Shown: one piece after another, positions 33,833 to 43,325 of the stretch
Layout of the letters: every line of letters starts with the position of its first letter
Position numbering within the stretch: the stretch's first letter is position 1
Translations under genes and position numbers: made by a program
Origin: Eikenella exigua
GTDB taxonomy: Bacteria; Pseudomonadota; Gammaproteobacteria; Burkholderiales; Neisseriaceae
Assembly (NCBI RefSeq): GCF_008805035.1
Contig: NZ_CP038018.1
Span: forward strand, 1,426,001 to 1,490,000
DNA: 64,000 nt
Direction: 5' to 3'
The notes under the pieces: generated by a model
What the model was told of the DNA's origin: nothing
The model's input: the letters and a program-made list of their open reading frames with translations, nothing else
The model's database searches: none

Positions 33833-34765
33833 TCACCCACGCAGTTCTTTGGGCAGCACAAACACGATGCTCTCTTTCTTGCCCTCCCTTTCCTGCACTG
33901 TTTCATAACCCCAACTGTGCACGGTATCCACTACCTCTCGCACCAGCACCTCTGGTGCAGAGGCCCCAGCAGTAATCCCTACCCGCTCTTTGCTGGTAAA
34001 CCATTCCTTTTTCAGGTAGCCTGCATTGTCCACCATATAGGCATCCACGCCACGCTGCGCGGCCACTTCGCGCAAACGATTGCTATTGGAAGAATTGGGC
34101 GAGCCTACCACCACCACTACATCGCTGGCCGCCGCCAGCTGCTTCACCGCTTCTTGACGGTTGGTGGTAGCATAGCAGATGTCTTCCTTGTGCGGGCTTC
34201 GGATATTGGGAAAGCGCGCCCGCAGCGCATCGATGATTTCCTTGGTTTCGTCAATCGACAGCGTGGTTTGGCTCACGTGCGCCAGCTTATCGGGGTTGTG
34301 TACTTCCAAATCGGCTACATCCGCCGCCGTTTCCACCAAAAGCATACTGCCAGGCGGCAGTTGACCCATCGTGCCTTCCACTTCCGAATGGCCAGCATGG
34401 CCGATCATGATGATTTGGTAGCCGTGCTCGTCCAATCGCGCCACTTCACGGTGTACCTTGGTTACCAGCGGACAAGTGGCATCAAACACACGGAATCCAC
34501 GCTCCGCCGCCTCCTGCTGCACCGCCTTGGATACGCCGTGCGCCGAATAGATCAGTGTAGCGCCGGGCGGTACTTCCTCCAACTCCTCCACGAAAATCGC
34601 CCCTTTGGCGCGCAAATTGTCCACCACGAATTTATTGTGCACCACTTCATGCCGCACATAAACCGGCGCACCAAACAGCTCCAATGCCCGTTCCACAATA
34701 CTGATGGCACGGTCCACTCCTGCGCAAAAACCGCGCGGATTGGCCAGCATAATGGTTTTCACCAT
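33833..34765 (-). CDS. ispH: 4-hydroxy-3-methylbut-2-enyl diphosphate reductase
   Basis: Last enzyme of the MEP pathway; its Fe-S cluster reduces HMBPP to IPP and DMAPP. The 310-aa protein begins MVKTIMLANPRGFCAGVDRA and has the three cluster cysteines (GFCAGV, DATCPLV, EDICYATTNRQ) and SPNSSNSNRL. The ATG at 34765 matches the family N-terminus; a more upstream ATG adds 24 unrelated residues. lspA lies 31 bases upstream on the same strand, the order lspA-ispH known in many proteobacteria. Confidence 0.97.
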   Translation of the reverse strand: MVKTIMLANPRGFCAGVDRAISIVERALELFGAPVYVRHEVVHNKFVVDNLRAKGAIFVEELEEVPPGATLIYSAHGVSKAVQQEAAERGFRVFDATCPLVTKVHREVARLDEHGYQIIMIGHAGHSEVEGTMGQLPPGSMLLVETAADVADLEVHNPDKLAHVSQTTLSIDETKEIIDALRARFPNIRSPHKEDICYATTNRQEAVKQLAAASDVVVVVGSPNSSNSNRLREVAAQRGVDAYMVDNAGYLKKEWFTSKERVGITAGASAPEVLVREVVDTVHSWGYETVQEREGKKESIVFVLPKELRG

Positions 34766-34796
34766 GTTTTTCCTCTGTGTGTGTCTGTTGCTATCT

Positions 34797-35306
34797 TTAG
34801 GTAGCTTGATCTCGCCTGCCCTGACAGAAACCGTCAATTACGAACAATACTGCGCCAATACAGATAAAACTATCGGCCACATTAAACGCCGGATAGTAGC
34901 GATTATTCCAATAAAACAACAAGAAATCGATTACATGCCCGTAATTGATGCGGTCGATGACATTACCGATGGCGCCGCCGATAATCATCGCTGCTGCCAC
35001 ATCACCCAAACGGCCGAATTTCCCAGAACGGATACCCAATGCCAAATACAGCGTAACCACCGCCGCCAAGCCGGCAAACAAATATTTCTGCCAGCCTGAG
35101 GCACCGGCCAGGAAACTAAACGCCGCGCCGGGGTTGTACACATGTGTCAGATCGAAAAACCCCTCGATAACCGGTTCGCGCCAGTTGAACACGATATGAT
35201 CCAACACCCACAATTTGCTCCACTGATCGGCCACCACTACCAAAGCAGCCAGCAAAGCATACGACCACAGCCGGAACCACGAAACTTCTTTCATATTTAT
35301 CATCAC
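34797..35306 (-). CDS. lspA: Prolipoprotein signal peptidase (signal peptidase II)
   Basis: Aspartic membrane protease that cleaves lipoprotein signal peptides before the lipidated Cys. It is up to 169 aa with four membrane helices. The conserved stretches are VADQWSKLWV, NPGAAFSFL, GGAIGNVIDRINYGHVIDF (first catalytic Asp) and FNVADSFICIG (second catalytic Asp). Three in-frame Met codons (35306, 35303, 35294) could start it; MKEVSWFRL at 35294 is plausible. A degenerate uptake sequence provides its end (QAT and stop). Confidence 0.95.
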   Translation of the reverse strand: MMINMKEVSWFRLWSYALLAALVVVADQWSKLWVLDHIVFNWREPVIEGFFDLTHVYNPGAAFSFLAGASGWQKYLFAGLAAVVTLYLALGIRSGKFGRLGDVAAAMIIGGAIGNVIDRINYGHVIDFLLFYWNNRYYPAFNVADSFICIGAVLFVIDGFCQGRRDQAT

Positions 35307-35419
35307 CTAACAGATAAAAAGTGGCTGCACTGTACTATAAAGCGCCTGCATGCAGCCAAACTTATGGAACAGGCTCCAGCGTCAAACAAACATCCTGCCT
35401 CTCTCAACTCCATTCAGGC

Positions 35420-35525
35420 TATAGCTGAAGCAACATCTTCTCCTACCAGACCATGAGCCGTAAACAGTACAAAAGTACAGCAAGACGAGCCAACGCAGTA
35501 AGAGAAGAGAAGTGCGTTAGCGATA
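35420..35525. repeat. Correia-like miniature element (copy 4)
   Basis: 106 bp from TATAGCTGAAGCAACAT to AGTGCGTTAGCGATA. The interior reads, on the minus strand, ACTGCGTTGGCTCGTCTTGC then TGTACTTTTGTACTGTTTAC, close to the interior of neisserial Correia elements. It overlaps the 3' end of the DUF4184-type gene. Confidence 0.65.
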
Positions 35526-36253
35526 CCTGAAAGCAAAGCGCCGTGCAGAGTAGTAATAATCTGAGCACGCCGCAGTCGATGAGGCAGATTGTTTGCGTAG
35601 CGGCATGGGCCAGCGGTACGGGGACAGCGGTTTGCCAAAGTGCCCAGCCGGAGAACGTCAGCAGGGTGCAGCCTGCCCATGAAGAGGCTTTTCTGCTGCA
35701 CGGTTTTGGCTGAGCGGTGCGGCCGACGGCGGGCGGTATAGAGCGCAAACAGCAGGCAGCCGCCCAAGCCGAGCACACCGCCGCCATATTGCAGCCACTT
35801 ATAAGCTGGCAGGGCGAGCACCAGCTGCTGCAGCGGGGCAAAATGCTGTACAAACCAGCCGGTCGAGTGGGTGAAGGTATCCAAAAACAGATGGGTGGCC
35901 ATGCCGAACAGAGCGCTGCCCATAAAGGCAAACAGCACAGCCGCCATTTGGCGGCGTTTTTGCGGTGCGGCGGCTAAGGTATTTTCAGGTAGCCTGTAAG
36001 CCGCGTTGGGGCAGTTGGGCAGGAAGTTGCGCAAAGTGTGGTGCCATAAGGCGAGATAGAGCGCGTAGATGGCGAAACACAGCGGCAGGTTTGGCCACAG
36101 CAGATTGGCCAAACCATGCCCGCCCGGCACTGCGCAGCCGTGCAGGAAATACACAAAATCCAGTGCGAGGCTGCCGATAACCATGGCCAGGAAGTGAACG
36201 CGGCGGCGGGCAAAGGGCAGCATGGCAACGGGGTGGGCAAGGGTGAAGGGCAT
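35443..36253 (-). pseudogene. DUF4184-type membrane protein, frameshifted and with 3' end in a repeat
   Basis: The N-terminal frame gives MPFTLAHPVAMLPFARRRVH, VIGSLALDFVYFLHG, LFLDTFTHSTGWFVQHFAPL and several membrane helices, the pattern of DUF4184 proteins (PFTLSHP.A..P at the start). At about 35690 the membrane-like sequence moves to another frame (TLLTFSGWALWQ, IDCGVLRLLLLCTALCFQ), while the original frame becomes Arg/Pro-rich. The shifted frame then runs into the miniature element. Either a one-base error or a real frameshift plus repeat insertion. Confidence 0.7.
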
Positions 36254-36366
36254 GGTTGGGGAAGATTTGAGGGTATGGTCAAGAAATTACCTGAAACTTA
36301 CTTCATTCGTTTTCAGGTAGCTTTTTTTGAGTTGGGTATGCAAATGCTAGTGTGTGGGCGCAAGAT

Positions 36367-36475
36367 TATAGCTGAAACAATTATTTTTTTATACCAGGCG
36401 GCGAACCGCAGGCAGTATGAGTAATACGGCAAGCCAAGCCAACGCGGCATGAAGAGAGTAAGGGTTTTAGCTATG
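36367..36475. repeat. Correia-like miniature element (copy 5)
   Basis: 109 bp from TATAGCTGAAACAATTA to GGGTTTTAGCTATGG, with the interior GGCAAGCCAAGCCAACGCGG, in the same orientation as copy 4. It fills the gap between the DUF4184-type gene and trmB. Confidence 0.6.
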
Positions 36476-36505
36476 GTAAACCAACGGCTACCTGAAACCC
36501 ACTCA

Positions 36506-37201
36506 TCAGCGTTTTTCAAACACCAAATCCCACACACCATGCCCGAGCCGTTTGCCGCGTGCTTCAAATTTGGTTTCGGGGCGGTAGGCGGGAGTGAGGG
36601 CGTAGGCTTCGGCGGTGTTTTGCAGCTCAGGTAAGCTGCCCAACACCTCCAGCATCTGCACAGCGTACTCTTCCCAGTCGGTGGCGAGGTGGATATAGCC
36701 GCCGCTTTTGAGTTTGGGCAGCAGTTTGGCCACGAAGGGGGCTTGAATCAGGCGGCGTTTGTGGTGGCGTTTTTTGTGCCAAGGGTCAGGGAAGAAGATG
36801 TGGATGCCGCTCAAGCAGGCATCGGGCAGCATGGTTTCCACCACTTCCACGGCATCGTGGCGCATCACGCGGATATTGGCAATATCCTGCTCGGCCATGA
36901 GTTTGCACAAATTTCCCACGCCGGGGCCGTGCACATCGATGGCGAGAAAATCTTTTTCAGGTAGCCTTTGGGCGATTTCGGCGGTGGCGGTGCCCATGCC
37001 GAAGCCGATTTCGAGGATTTTCGGGGCTTCTCGGCCGAAGGCGGCGTTTAAATCAATAGGCGCGTGTTGAAAATCCAAGCCGAAGCGCGGCCAGTTTTCA
37101 TCGATGGCGCGCTGTTGGGCGGGAGTCATGTGGCCTTGGCGCAAAACGAAGGATTTGATACTGCGCGGGTGTTGTTCGTGTTGGGCATCGGATTGGGTCA
37201 T
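36506..37201 (-). CDS. trmB: tRNA (guanine-N7)-methyltransferase
   Basis: Adds the m7G46 methyl group of tRNA. The 231-aa protein (start MTQSDAQHEQ) has the SAM site ILEIGFGMGTATAEIA, the FLAIDVHGPGVG strand, IHIFFPDPWHKKRHHKRRL and the end TKFEARGKRLGHGVWDLVFE. Another Met 9 codons upstream is possible. It stands head-to-head with recA, about 150 bases apart. Confidence 0.95.
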   Translation of the reverse strand: MTQSDAQHEQHPRSIKSFVLRQGHMTPAQQRAIDENWPRFGLDFQHAPIDLNAAFGREAPKILEIGFGMGTATAEIAQRLPEKDFLAIDVHGPGVGNLCKLMAEQDIANIRVMRHDAVEVVETMLPDACLSGIHIFFPDPWHKKRHHKRRLIQAPFVAKLLPKLKSGGYIHLATDWEEYAVQMLEVLGSLPELQNTAEAYALTPAYRPETKFEARGKRLGHGVWDLVFEKR

Positions 37202-37353
37202 GTTGGGTGTCTGCAATGTGTGGATCAAATGGTGCTATATTGCCAGCATCAGGCGGGGCGCTCAAGTTTCAACCGCTTTCCGGCAAACACAGGGGCTGTG
37301 CTTTGTGCGATAATCCACTAGATTTATTCACACTTCAGAAACAGGGATTGATT

Positions 37354-38439
37354 ATGGCAGAAGCAAAAAACAAGGCAGATAAAGCGTCTACTCCTGAAGA
37401 CGATAAGAAAAAAGCTCTAGCCGCCGCGCTGGCGCAGATTGAAAAGAATTTCGGCAAAGGCGCCATCATGAAGATGGACGGCAGCCATCAGGATAAAAAC
37501 TTGGAAGTGATTTCCACCGGCTCTTTGGGCGTGGATTTGGCGCTGGGCGTGGGCGGTTTGCCGCGCGGGCGTATTGTGGAAATCTTCGGCCCGGAATCTT
37601 CTGGTAAAACCACGCTGTGTTTGGAAACTATCGCACAATGTCAGAAAAACGGCGGCGTGTGTGCCTTTATCGATGCGGAAAACGCGTTCGACCCTATTTA
37701 CGCGCGCAAGCTGGGCGTGAAGGTGGAAGAGTTGATGGTGTCGCAGCCGGACACGGGCGAGCAGGCGCTGGAAATCTGCGATATGCTGGTGCGTTCCGGC
37801 GGTGTGGACATGGTGGTGATCGACTCCGTGGCCGCGCTGGTGCCGAAAGCAGAAATCGAAGGCGAAATGGGCGACAGCCACGTGGGCCTGCAAGCCCGCC
37901 TGATGAGCCAGGCCTTGCGCAAGCTCACCGGCCACATTAAGAAAACCAACACTTTGGTGGTGTTCATCAACCAAATCCGCATGAAGATCGGCGTGATGTT
38001 CGGCAGCCCGGAAACTACCACCGGCGGCAATGCGCTCAAGTTCTACGCCTCCGTGCGCCTCGATATCCGCCGCATCGGCCAGATTAAAAAAGGCGACGAC
38101 ATCCTGGGCAACGAAACCCGCGTGAAAGTGATTAAAAACAAAGTAGCGCCGCCATTCCGTCAAGCCGAGTTCGACATCCTCTACGGCGAAGGCGTAAGCC
38201 GCGAAGGCGAGCTGATCGACTGGGGCGATAAAGTCGGCATCATCAAAAAATCCGGCGCGTGGTATAGCTACAACGGCGATAAAATCGGCCAAGGCAAAGA
38301 CAACGTGCGTGTGTGGCTGAAGGAAAATCCGGAAGTGGCCGCCGAAATTGAAGCGCAAATCCGCAAGGAAGTCGGCATCAATATCGAGATTACCGAAGGG
38401 CAACGCGACAAGACCGACGGCGAACAGCCGGAAGAGTAA
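37354..38439 (+). CDS. recA: Recombinase A
   Basis: DNA-strand-exchange ATPase for homologous recombination and repair, also needed to integrate DNA taken up by transformation. The 361-aa protein has Walker A GPESSGKTT, the VVIDSVAAL Walker B, the MSQALRKLTGHIKKTNTLVV loop L1 region and GGNALKFYASVRLDIRR. Start at 37354 after ACAGGGATTGATT; the longer frame upstream is non-coding. The C-terminal tail is acidic (DKTDGEQPEE). A terminator made of uptake sequences follows. Confidence 0.98.
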   Translation: MAEAKNKADKASTPEDDKKKALAAALAQIEKNFGKGAIMKMDGSHQDKNLEVISTGSLGVDLALGVGGLPRGRIVEIFGPESSGKTTLCLETIAQCQKNGGVCAFIDAENAFDPIYARKLGVKVEELMVSQPDTGEQALEICDMLVRSGGVDMVVIDSVAALVPKAEIEGEMGDSHVGLQARLMSQALRKLTGHIKKTNTLVVFINQIRMKIGVMFGSPETTTGGNALKFYASVRLDIRRIGQIKKGDDILGNETRVKVIKNKVAPPFRQAEFDILYGEGVSREGELIDWGDKVGIIKKSGAWYSYNGDKIGQGKDNVRVWLKENPEVAAEIEAQIRKEVGINIEITEGQRDKTDGEQPEE

Positions 38440-38450
38440 GTCTGCCGAAA

Positions 38451-38492
38451 AGGCTACCTGAAGATACCAAATGCAAGATTTTCAGGTAGCCT
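38451..38492 (+). terminator. Uptake-sequence terminator of recA
   Basis: Inverted uptake sequences with a 16-base loop and TTTTT on the plus side, 11 bases after the recA stop. The gap 38493-38747 holds another degenerate pair with the interior motif, but no gene. Confidence 0.7.
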
Positions 38493-38711
38493 TTTTCATT
38501 TTAGCTTCGCAGAAACCTTGCGCGAACAACCGCACCAAAGCGCCGCCCTGCCGCCGAAATGGTACAACAGAGGCTGGATAGGTAGTTGGAATAAGGAAAA
38601 GGCACCTGAAATAAAAATGGAGCTACCTGAAATCACAGCTGCAACGCAATTAAAACTCACTTCGTGAAACTGCACTTTCAGGCAGCCTTTTGCAAGAGAG
38701 CAAAAGGTAAT

Positions 38712-38742
38712 AAAAAACCTTTGTTTCGCAACAAAGGTTTTT
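38712..38742 (-). terminator. Terminator of the tRNA-Ser gene
   Basis: Stem AACCTTTGTT/AACAAAGGTT with T run on the minus strand, next to the tRNA 3' end. Confidence 0.8.
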
Positions 38743-38747
38743 CAATT

Positions 38748-38836
38748 TGGCGGAAGCGGTGAGATTCGAACTCACGGTGGGCCTAACCCACGACGGTTTT
38801 CAAGACCGCTGCATTAAACCACTCTGCCACGCTTCC
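38748..38836 (-). tRNA. tRNA-Ser (anticodon TGA)
   Basis: Acceptor GGAAGCG/CGCTTCC, anticodon arm GCGGTCTTGAAAACCG with TGA, a long variable arm (GTGGGTTAGGCCCAC) typical of class II tRNAs, T-arm GAGTTCGAATCTC and encoded CCA. Confidence 0.96.
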
Positions 38837-39034
38837 AGTTTAGGAAGCGCGCACTATACAGGTTTTTTGCGAATTTGAACAGCATTATTTTGTGTAGCTG
38901 TTCCAAATAGGAAGGGTACTGTGTTGGTTCGCCGATTTGTCTCATTTGGCCATACAGCAGGGTGGAGAAACCGTGCTTTTAGGCTGTTGCAATAGAAAAC
39001 AGGCTGCAACTGCATGCAGCCTGCTGGCTATTTT

Positions 39035-39110
39035 TGGTGGGTCTGGCTGGTCTCGAACCAGCGACCAAAGGATTATGAGTCCTCTGCTCTAACCCCTGAG
39101 CTACAGACCC
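39035..39110 (-). tRNA. tRNA with CAT anticodon, probably tRNA-Ile2 (lysidine type)
   Basis: A 76-nt cloverleaf GGGTCTG/CAGACCC with anticodon loop CTCATAA. The arm GGACTCATAATCC followed by TTTGGTCGCTGGTTCGA resembles tRNA-Ile2, whose C34 is changed to lysidine by TilS, rather than elongator Met. Elongator Met cannot be excluded without a comparison. Confidence 0.85.
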
Positions 39111-39158
39111 GGCTAGAAAGGGCGGCATTGTACCGACAAGCCGCCGGCCTAGCAAGGA

Positions 39159-41102
39159 TTACTGCTTGTTTTCCTCGCTGTCTAGGAAGCTGCGCAAGCG
39201 GTCGCTGCGGGTGGGATGGCGCAGTTTGCGCAGAGCTTTGGCTTCGATTTGGCGGATGCGTTCACGGGTTACGTCAAACTGTTTGCCCACTTCTTCCAGC
39301 GTATGGTCGGTGTTCATGTCGATGCCGAAACGCATGCGCAAAACTTTGGCTTCACGCGGAGTGAGGCTTTCTAAAACGTCTTTGGTGGCTTCACGCAGTC
39401 CGGAATACATGGCGGCATCGGCCGGGGCAATATTGTTTACGTCTTCGATAAAGTCACCTAAGTGGCTGTCGTCGTCGTCGCCGATGGGGGTTTCCATAGA
39501 AATAGGCTCTTTGGCAATCTTCATGATTTTTCGGATCTTGTCTTCCGGCATTTCCATCAATTCGGCCAGCTCGGCAGCGTCTGGGTCTTCACCGGTTTCT
39601 TGCAGATACTGGCGCGAGATGCGGTTCATTTTGTTGATGGTTTCAATCATGTGCACCGGGATGCGGATAGTACGCGCCTGGTCGGCAATCGAACGGGTAA
39701 TGGCTTGGCGTATCCACCAAGTAGCGTAGGTGGAGAATTTGTAGCCGCGCCGATATTCGAATTTATCCACCGCTTTCATTAAACCGATATTGCCTTCCTG
39801 AATCAAATCGAGGAATTGTAGGCCGCGGTTGGTGTATTTTTTGGCGATGGAAATTACTAGGCGCAGGTTGGCCTGTATCATTTCTTGCTTGGCAGCGGCG
39901 GTTTCTTTCTCGTTCGCCACCATGTTTTTGCTGATTTTTTTCAGTTCCGCAATGGAAATCTGCGCGTGTTTCTCCTGTTCGATGAGAATATTCTGCTTTT
40001 CGATGATGGCATATTGGAAACGGCTCAGGGCCTCGCTCCACACATGGTTTTTGCTGATTTCGGCTTCCACCCAATTTAAATCGGTAATATTGGACAGGAA
40101 ATTGTTGATAAAGTAATCGCGATCCATGTGTACACGGTTGAGACAGATGTCGCGGATTTCGCGTTCCAGGCGGCGGATGCTATCTACGCGAGTGCGCAGA
40201 TTGTTGCTCAGAGTTTCAATCTGGCGGGTGGTAAAGCGTACATTAAGCAGTTGATCAGCAATATAGTTGCGCAGGTTCAGATAGGTTTTGTGCTGGCTGT
40301 GGTGTTTTTGCAGCGCAGCAATCATTTTCTGATAGGTAGCTTGGATGTTTTCAAAGTGTGCCAACACTTTTTGCTTGAGCTCTTCGAGGTTGGCGGCAGA
40401 GATGGCGCCAGTATCTTCTTCAGTATCTTCTTCATCTGCATTGCTGTCTTCGTTTTCATCCAAATTGGTATTGGGAGCCGCCTCTTCGGCTTTTCCCACA
40501 CCGATGCCCAATTCATCAAGCAGCTCTTCGTGCGGGTCAATAATATCTTCCACCGCTTCGTCCACCCGGATTTCACCATTGCGAATCTTTTCAATCAGTT
40601 CGAGGATTTCAGCAATCGAGCCGGGGCAGGCGGAGATGGCCTGAATCATGTTACGCAGGGCAGTTTCGATTTTTTTAGCGATAACAATTTCGTCTTCGCG
40701 CGTGAGCAAATCCACCTGCCCCATTTCGCGCATATACATGCGCACGGGGTCGGTGGTGCGGCCGAATTCGGAGTCGGCGCTGGAGAGGGCGGCTTCGGCT
40801 TCGGCAACGGCATCGTCGTCGGTCATGTTGGCCGTATTGTCGGCCAACAGCAGGGTTTCGCTGTCGGGCGTTTCTTCGGTTACCTGAATGCCCAGACCGG
40901 AAATCATATTGACGATATTGTCGATCTGCTCGGCATCCGACATATCGTCGGGCAGAGCGTCGTTGATTTCGGCGTAGGTGATGTAGCCGCGTTCTTTACC
41001 TTGCAGAATCAGCTGTCTGAGCCGTGCCCTTTGCTCCTCCGGCGTGAGCGGGCGGTTGCTTTCGTCTTGTTCTTCGGTGGCGGGGTTGTTCTGTTCGGAC
41101 AT
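39159..41102 (-). CDS. rpoD: RNA polymerase primary sigma factor RpoD (sigma-70)
   Basis: Housekeeping sigma factor. The 647-aa protein has region 1.1, a long acidic non-conserved region (NLDENEDSNADEEDTEEDTG), region 1.2 TDPVRMYMREMGQVDLLTRE, region 2 with KFSTYATWWIRQAITRSIAD (2.3-2.4), region 3 and the region 4.2 helix-turn-helix TLEEVGKQFDVTRERIRQIE. The ATG at 41102 (MSEQNN) has GAGAG upstream; another in-frame start 6 codons earlier is possible. It follows dnaG by 40 bases, the conserved dnaG-rpoD order, here without rpsU. Confidence 0.97.
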   Translation of the reverse strand: MSEQNNPATEEQDESNRPLTPEEQRARLRQLILQGKERGYITYAEINDALPDDMSDAEQIDNIVNMISGLGIQVTEETPDSETLLLADNTANMTDDDAVAEAEAALSSADSEFGRTTDPVRMYMREMGQVDLLTREDEIVIAKKIETALRNMIQAISACPGSIAEILELIEKIRNGEIRVDEAVEDIIDPHEELLDELGIGVGKAEEAAPNTNLDENEDSNADEEDTEEDTGAISAANLEELKQKVLAHFENIQATYQKMIAALQKHHSQHKTYLNLRNYIADQLLNVRFTTRQIETLSNNLRTRVDSIRRLEREIRDICLNRVHMDRDYFINNFLSNITDLNWVEAEISKNHVWSEALSRFQYAIIEKQNILIEQEKHAQISIAELKKISKNMVANEKETAAAKQEMIQANLRLVISIAKKYTNRGLQFLDLIQEGNIGLMKAVDKFEYRRGYKFSTYATWWIRQAITRSIADQARTIRIPVHMIETINKMNRISRQYLQETGEDPDAAELAELMEMPEDKIRKIMKIAKEPISMETPIGDDDDSHLGDFIEDVNNIAPADAAMYSGLREATKDVLESLTPREAKVLRMRFGIDMNTDHTLEEVGKQFDVTRERIRQIEAKALRKLRHPTRSDRLRSFLDSEENKQ

Positions 41103-41142
41103 GTTTCTCTCGTTGTTCACAGGTCGGTGTAATCGGCATTGC

Positions 41143-42927
41143 CTAAATGGTGCCGTTGGCAGGAGGACGCCTCAAAAGCTCCAGCAGCAGTTTGGTTTCG
41201 TCATCGCTCAAGCCGTGTTCGATGCGTTTGCGTTTCAACGCTTCAACTTGCTGGGTTTTCAAGGCGTTCATCAATTTTTGCATGCCTGATTGGAAATTCA
41301 GTGCGTCGGATTCGCCATCCCCCTCAAAGTGGGCGCTGTCCGTACCGGACTGCATGATGCGGCTGATATTGCCGTAATAGGGGGTGTTGCGCATGGCTTC
41401 CATCAATCCGGCACTGGATAGCGGCGAGCGGCTGCGGCGCACATGGGCGGCCATGACGCTCAGGCAGGCAAGGTCGGTATCCAGTTCCAGATGGTCGGGT
41501 AGGTCGATATATGTAGCCCATTGCGGATTTATCAATAGGCGGCGGATTTGTTGTTGCGCCAAGCTCAGCATTTGCGGCTGGCGGAAGGTTTGGCGTGGCA
41601 GGGTGTAGCGTTGCTGGGCAACGTAGCGTTTGGGGACTTCCTGCCCCATCAGATGCGCCAAATTGGCCGGATCGATGCCCACTAAGTTGCTCAGTTTCTG
41701 CTTGAGCAGGAAGGCGAGGGCGGGGGCGGTAATCTGGGTGAGCAGCGGGGTGGCGGTTTTCACCAGCTCGGCCTTCCCTTCTTGGCTGCGCAAATCGAGC
41801 TTGGCGGTGAGCGCGTCCCAAAAATAGGCGGAAAGCGGCTTGCTTTGGTGCAGCAGCATATCTTCAAAACGTTCCCGCCCGTGTTCGCGCACATAGCTGT
41901 CGGGGTCGTGGCCTTCGGGCAGAAAGAGGAAGTGCAGCGATTTGCCGTCTTTCAGTTGGGGCAGGGCGTTTTCCAATGCACGCCAGGCGGCTTTGCGGCC
42001 GGCCGCATCGCCATCGAAGCAGAAATAGATGCTGTCGGTTTGGCGCATCAGGATTTTAACGTGCTCGGCGGTGGTGGAGGTGCCCAGTGCGGCCACGCAG
42101 TAGCCGATGTCGAACTGCGCCAGTGCAACCACGTCCATATAGCCTTCCACCACCAGGATGCGGCCGGCTTCTTTTACGGCAGCACGGGCTTCGTAGAGGC
42201 CGTAGAGGTTTTTGCCTTTATCGAACAGCGGGGTGTCGGGCGAGTTGAGGTATTTGGGTTTGGAGTCGTCCAACACGCGGCCGCCGAAGCCGATAACCTG
42301 CCCGCTGCTGTTGCGGATGGGGAACATGATGCGGTGGCGGAAGCGGTCGTAGTGGCTGCCGTCTTTTTCAATCACCATGCCGCTGTTGACCAGCGCTTCG
42401 GAAGGGTAGGGGGTGAAACTTTGCGCCAGCGGCCGCCAGCTGTCGGGCGCATAGCCCAGGCCGTAGTGGGCTGCGACTTCATCGGAGAGGCCGCGCTTTT
42501 TCAGGTAGCCTTTTGCCGTTTCGTTGGCAGCCAGCTCGCGGGTGTAGAAGGCAGCGGCTTGGGCGGTGGTTTCTTCCAGGGTTTGCTGGCGCTGTTTGCG
42601 GCGCGCGCGCGCTTCGAGGCTTTCCTGCCGGCCTTTTTGCTGCGGCACCACCATGCCGGCACGGTCGGCCAGATACTGCACGGCTTCGGTGAAGCCCAGC
42701 CCTTGGTATTCCATGACGAAACCGATGGCCGTGCCGTGTGCACCGCAGCCGAAACAGTGATAGAACTGTTTGCTCGGGCTGACGGAGAACGACGGAGTCT
42801 TTTCTTTGTGGAACGGGCAGCAGGCCATGTAGTTGGCGCCGCCTTTCTTCAGCGGCACACTCTCGTCGATGATGTCGACAATATCGGTTTTGACCAGCAG
42901 CTCGTCGATGAATTCGCTGGGAATCAT
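41143..42927 (-). CDS. dnaG: DNA primase
   Basis: Makes RNA primers at the replication fork. The 594-aa protein starts MIPSEFIDELLVKTDIVDII. It has the CHC2 zinc finger (ACCPFHKEKTPSFSVSP ... FYHCFGCG), the TOPRIM domain (RILVVEGYMDVVALAQFDI, FCFDGDAAGRKAAWRALE) and a C-terminal DnaB-binding helical domain. An uptake sequence at about 42500 encodes the GYLKK stretch. Confidence 0.96.
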   Translation of the reverse strand: MIPSEFIDELLVKTDIVDIIDESVPLKKGGANYMACCPFHKEKTPSFSVSPSKQFYHCFGCGAHGTAIGFVMEYQGLGFTEAVQYLADRAGMVVPQQKGRQESLEARARRKQRQQTLEETTAQAAAFYTRELAANETAKGYLKKRGLSDEVAAHYGLGYAPDSWRPLAQSFTPYPSEALVNSGMVIEKDGSHYDRFRHRIMFPIRNSSGQVIGFGGRVLDDSKPKYLNSPDTPLFDKGKNLYGLYEARAAVKEAGRILVVEGYMDVVALAQFDIGYCVAALGTSTTAEHVKILMRQTDSIYFCFDGDAAGRKAAWRALENALPQLKDGKSLHFLFLPEGHDPDSYVREHGRERFEDMLLHQSKPLSAYFWDALTAKLDLRSQEGKAELVKTATPLLTQITAPALAFLLKQKLSNLVGIDPANLAHLMGQEVPKRYVAQQRYTLPRQTFRQPQMLSLAQQQIRRLLINPQWATYIDLPDHLELDTDLACLSVMAAHVRRSRSPLSSAGLMEAMRNTPYYGNISRIMQSGTDSAHFEGDGESDALNFQSGMQKLMNALKTQQVEALKRKRIEHGLSDDETKLLLELLRRPPANGTI

Positions 42928-43017
42928 GGCGGGCCGGGGTTTCGGTAGGAAAGGTTACCTGAAAATGGGTTGGGGGATTTTTCAGGTAGCCTCAATGCTG
43001 TGCGGACAGCTATGGGT

Positions 43018-43293
43018 TTATTTGGCAGGCGGAACATAGCCTTGCACCACGTCGGCTTCGCCATCGCCGAAGAAGTAGTTTCCCATTTGCTGCGCCAGAT
43101 ATTGGCGGGCGCGCGGGTCGGCCAGGCTGAGGCGGTTTTCGTTGATGAGCATGGTTTGGTGGCGCGTCCAGGCATCCCATGCTTCCTGCGATACGTTTTC
43201 AAAAATGCGCTTGCCCAAATCGTTGGGCAGAGGCGGGAATTTGAGGCCGGGCGCTTCTTTGCCCAGCTTGATGCAATTTACCATGCGGGTCAT
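43018..43293 (-). CDS. yggX: Probable Fe(2+)-trafficking protein YggX
   Basis: Small cytosolic protein that protects Fe-S clusters from oxidative damage. The 91-aa product starts MTRMVNCIKLGKEAPGLKFP with the conserved Cys7 and ends FFGDGEADVVQGYVPP. Its usual partner MutY is not adjacent here; it lies 32 bases after dapB on the same strand and may be cotranscribed. Confidence 0.93.
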   Translation of the reverse strand: MTRMVNCIKLGKEAPGLKFPPLPNDLGKRIFENVSQEAWDAWTRHQTMLINENRLSLADPRARQYLAQQMGNYFFGDGEADVVQGYVPPAK

Positions 43294-43325
43294 GTGCTTT
43301 CCTTTTCGGGTGGTGTGGATGGGGT

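Noticed and set aside
39035..39110. Elongator tRNA-Met
   Set aside because: The anticodon arm and variable loop look more like tRNA-Ile2; kept as probable Ile2 but not certain.
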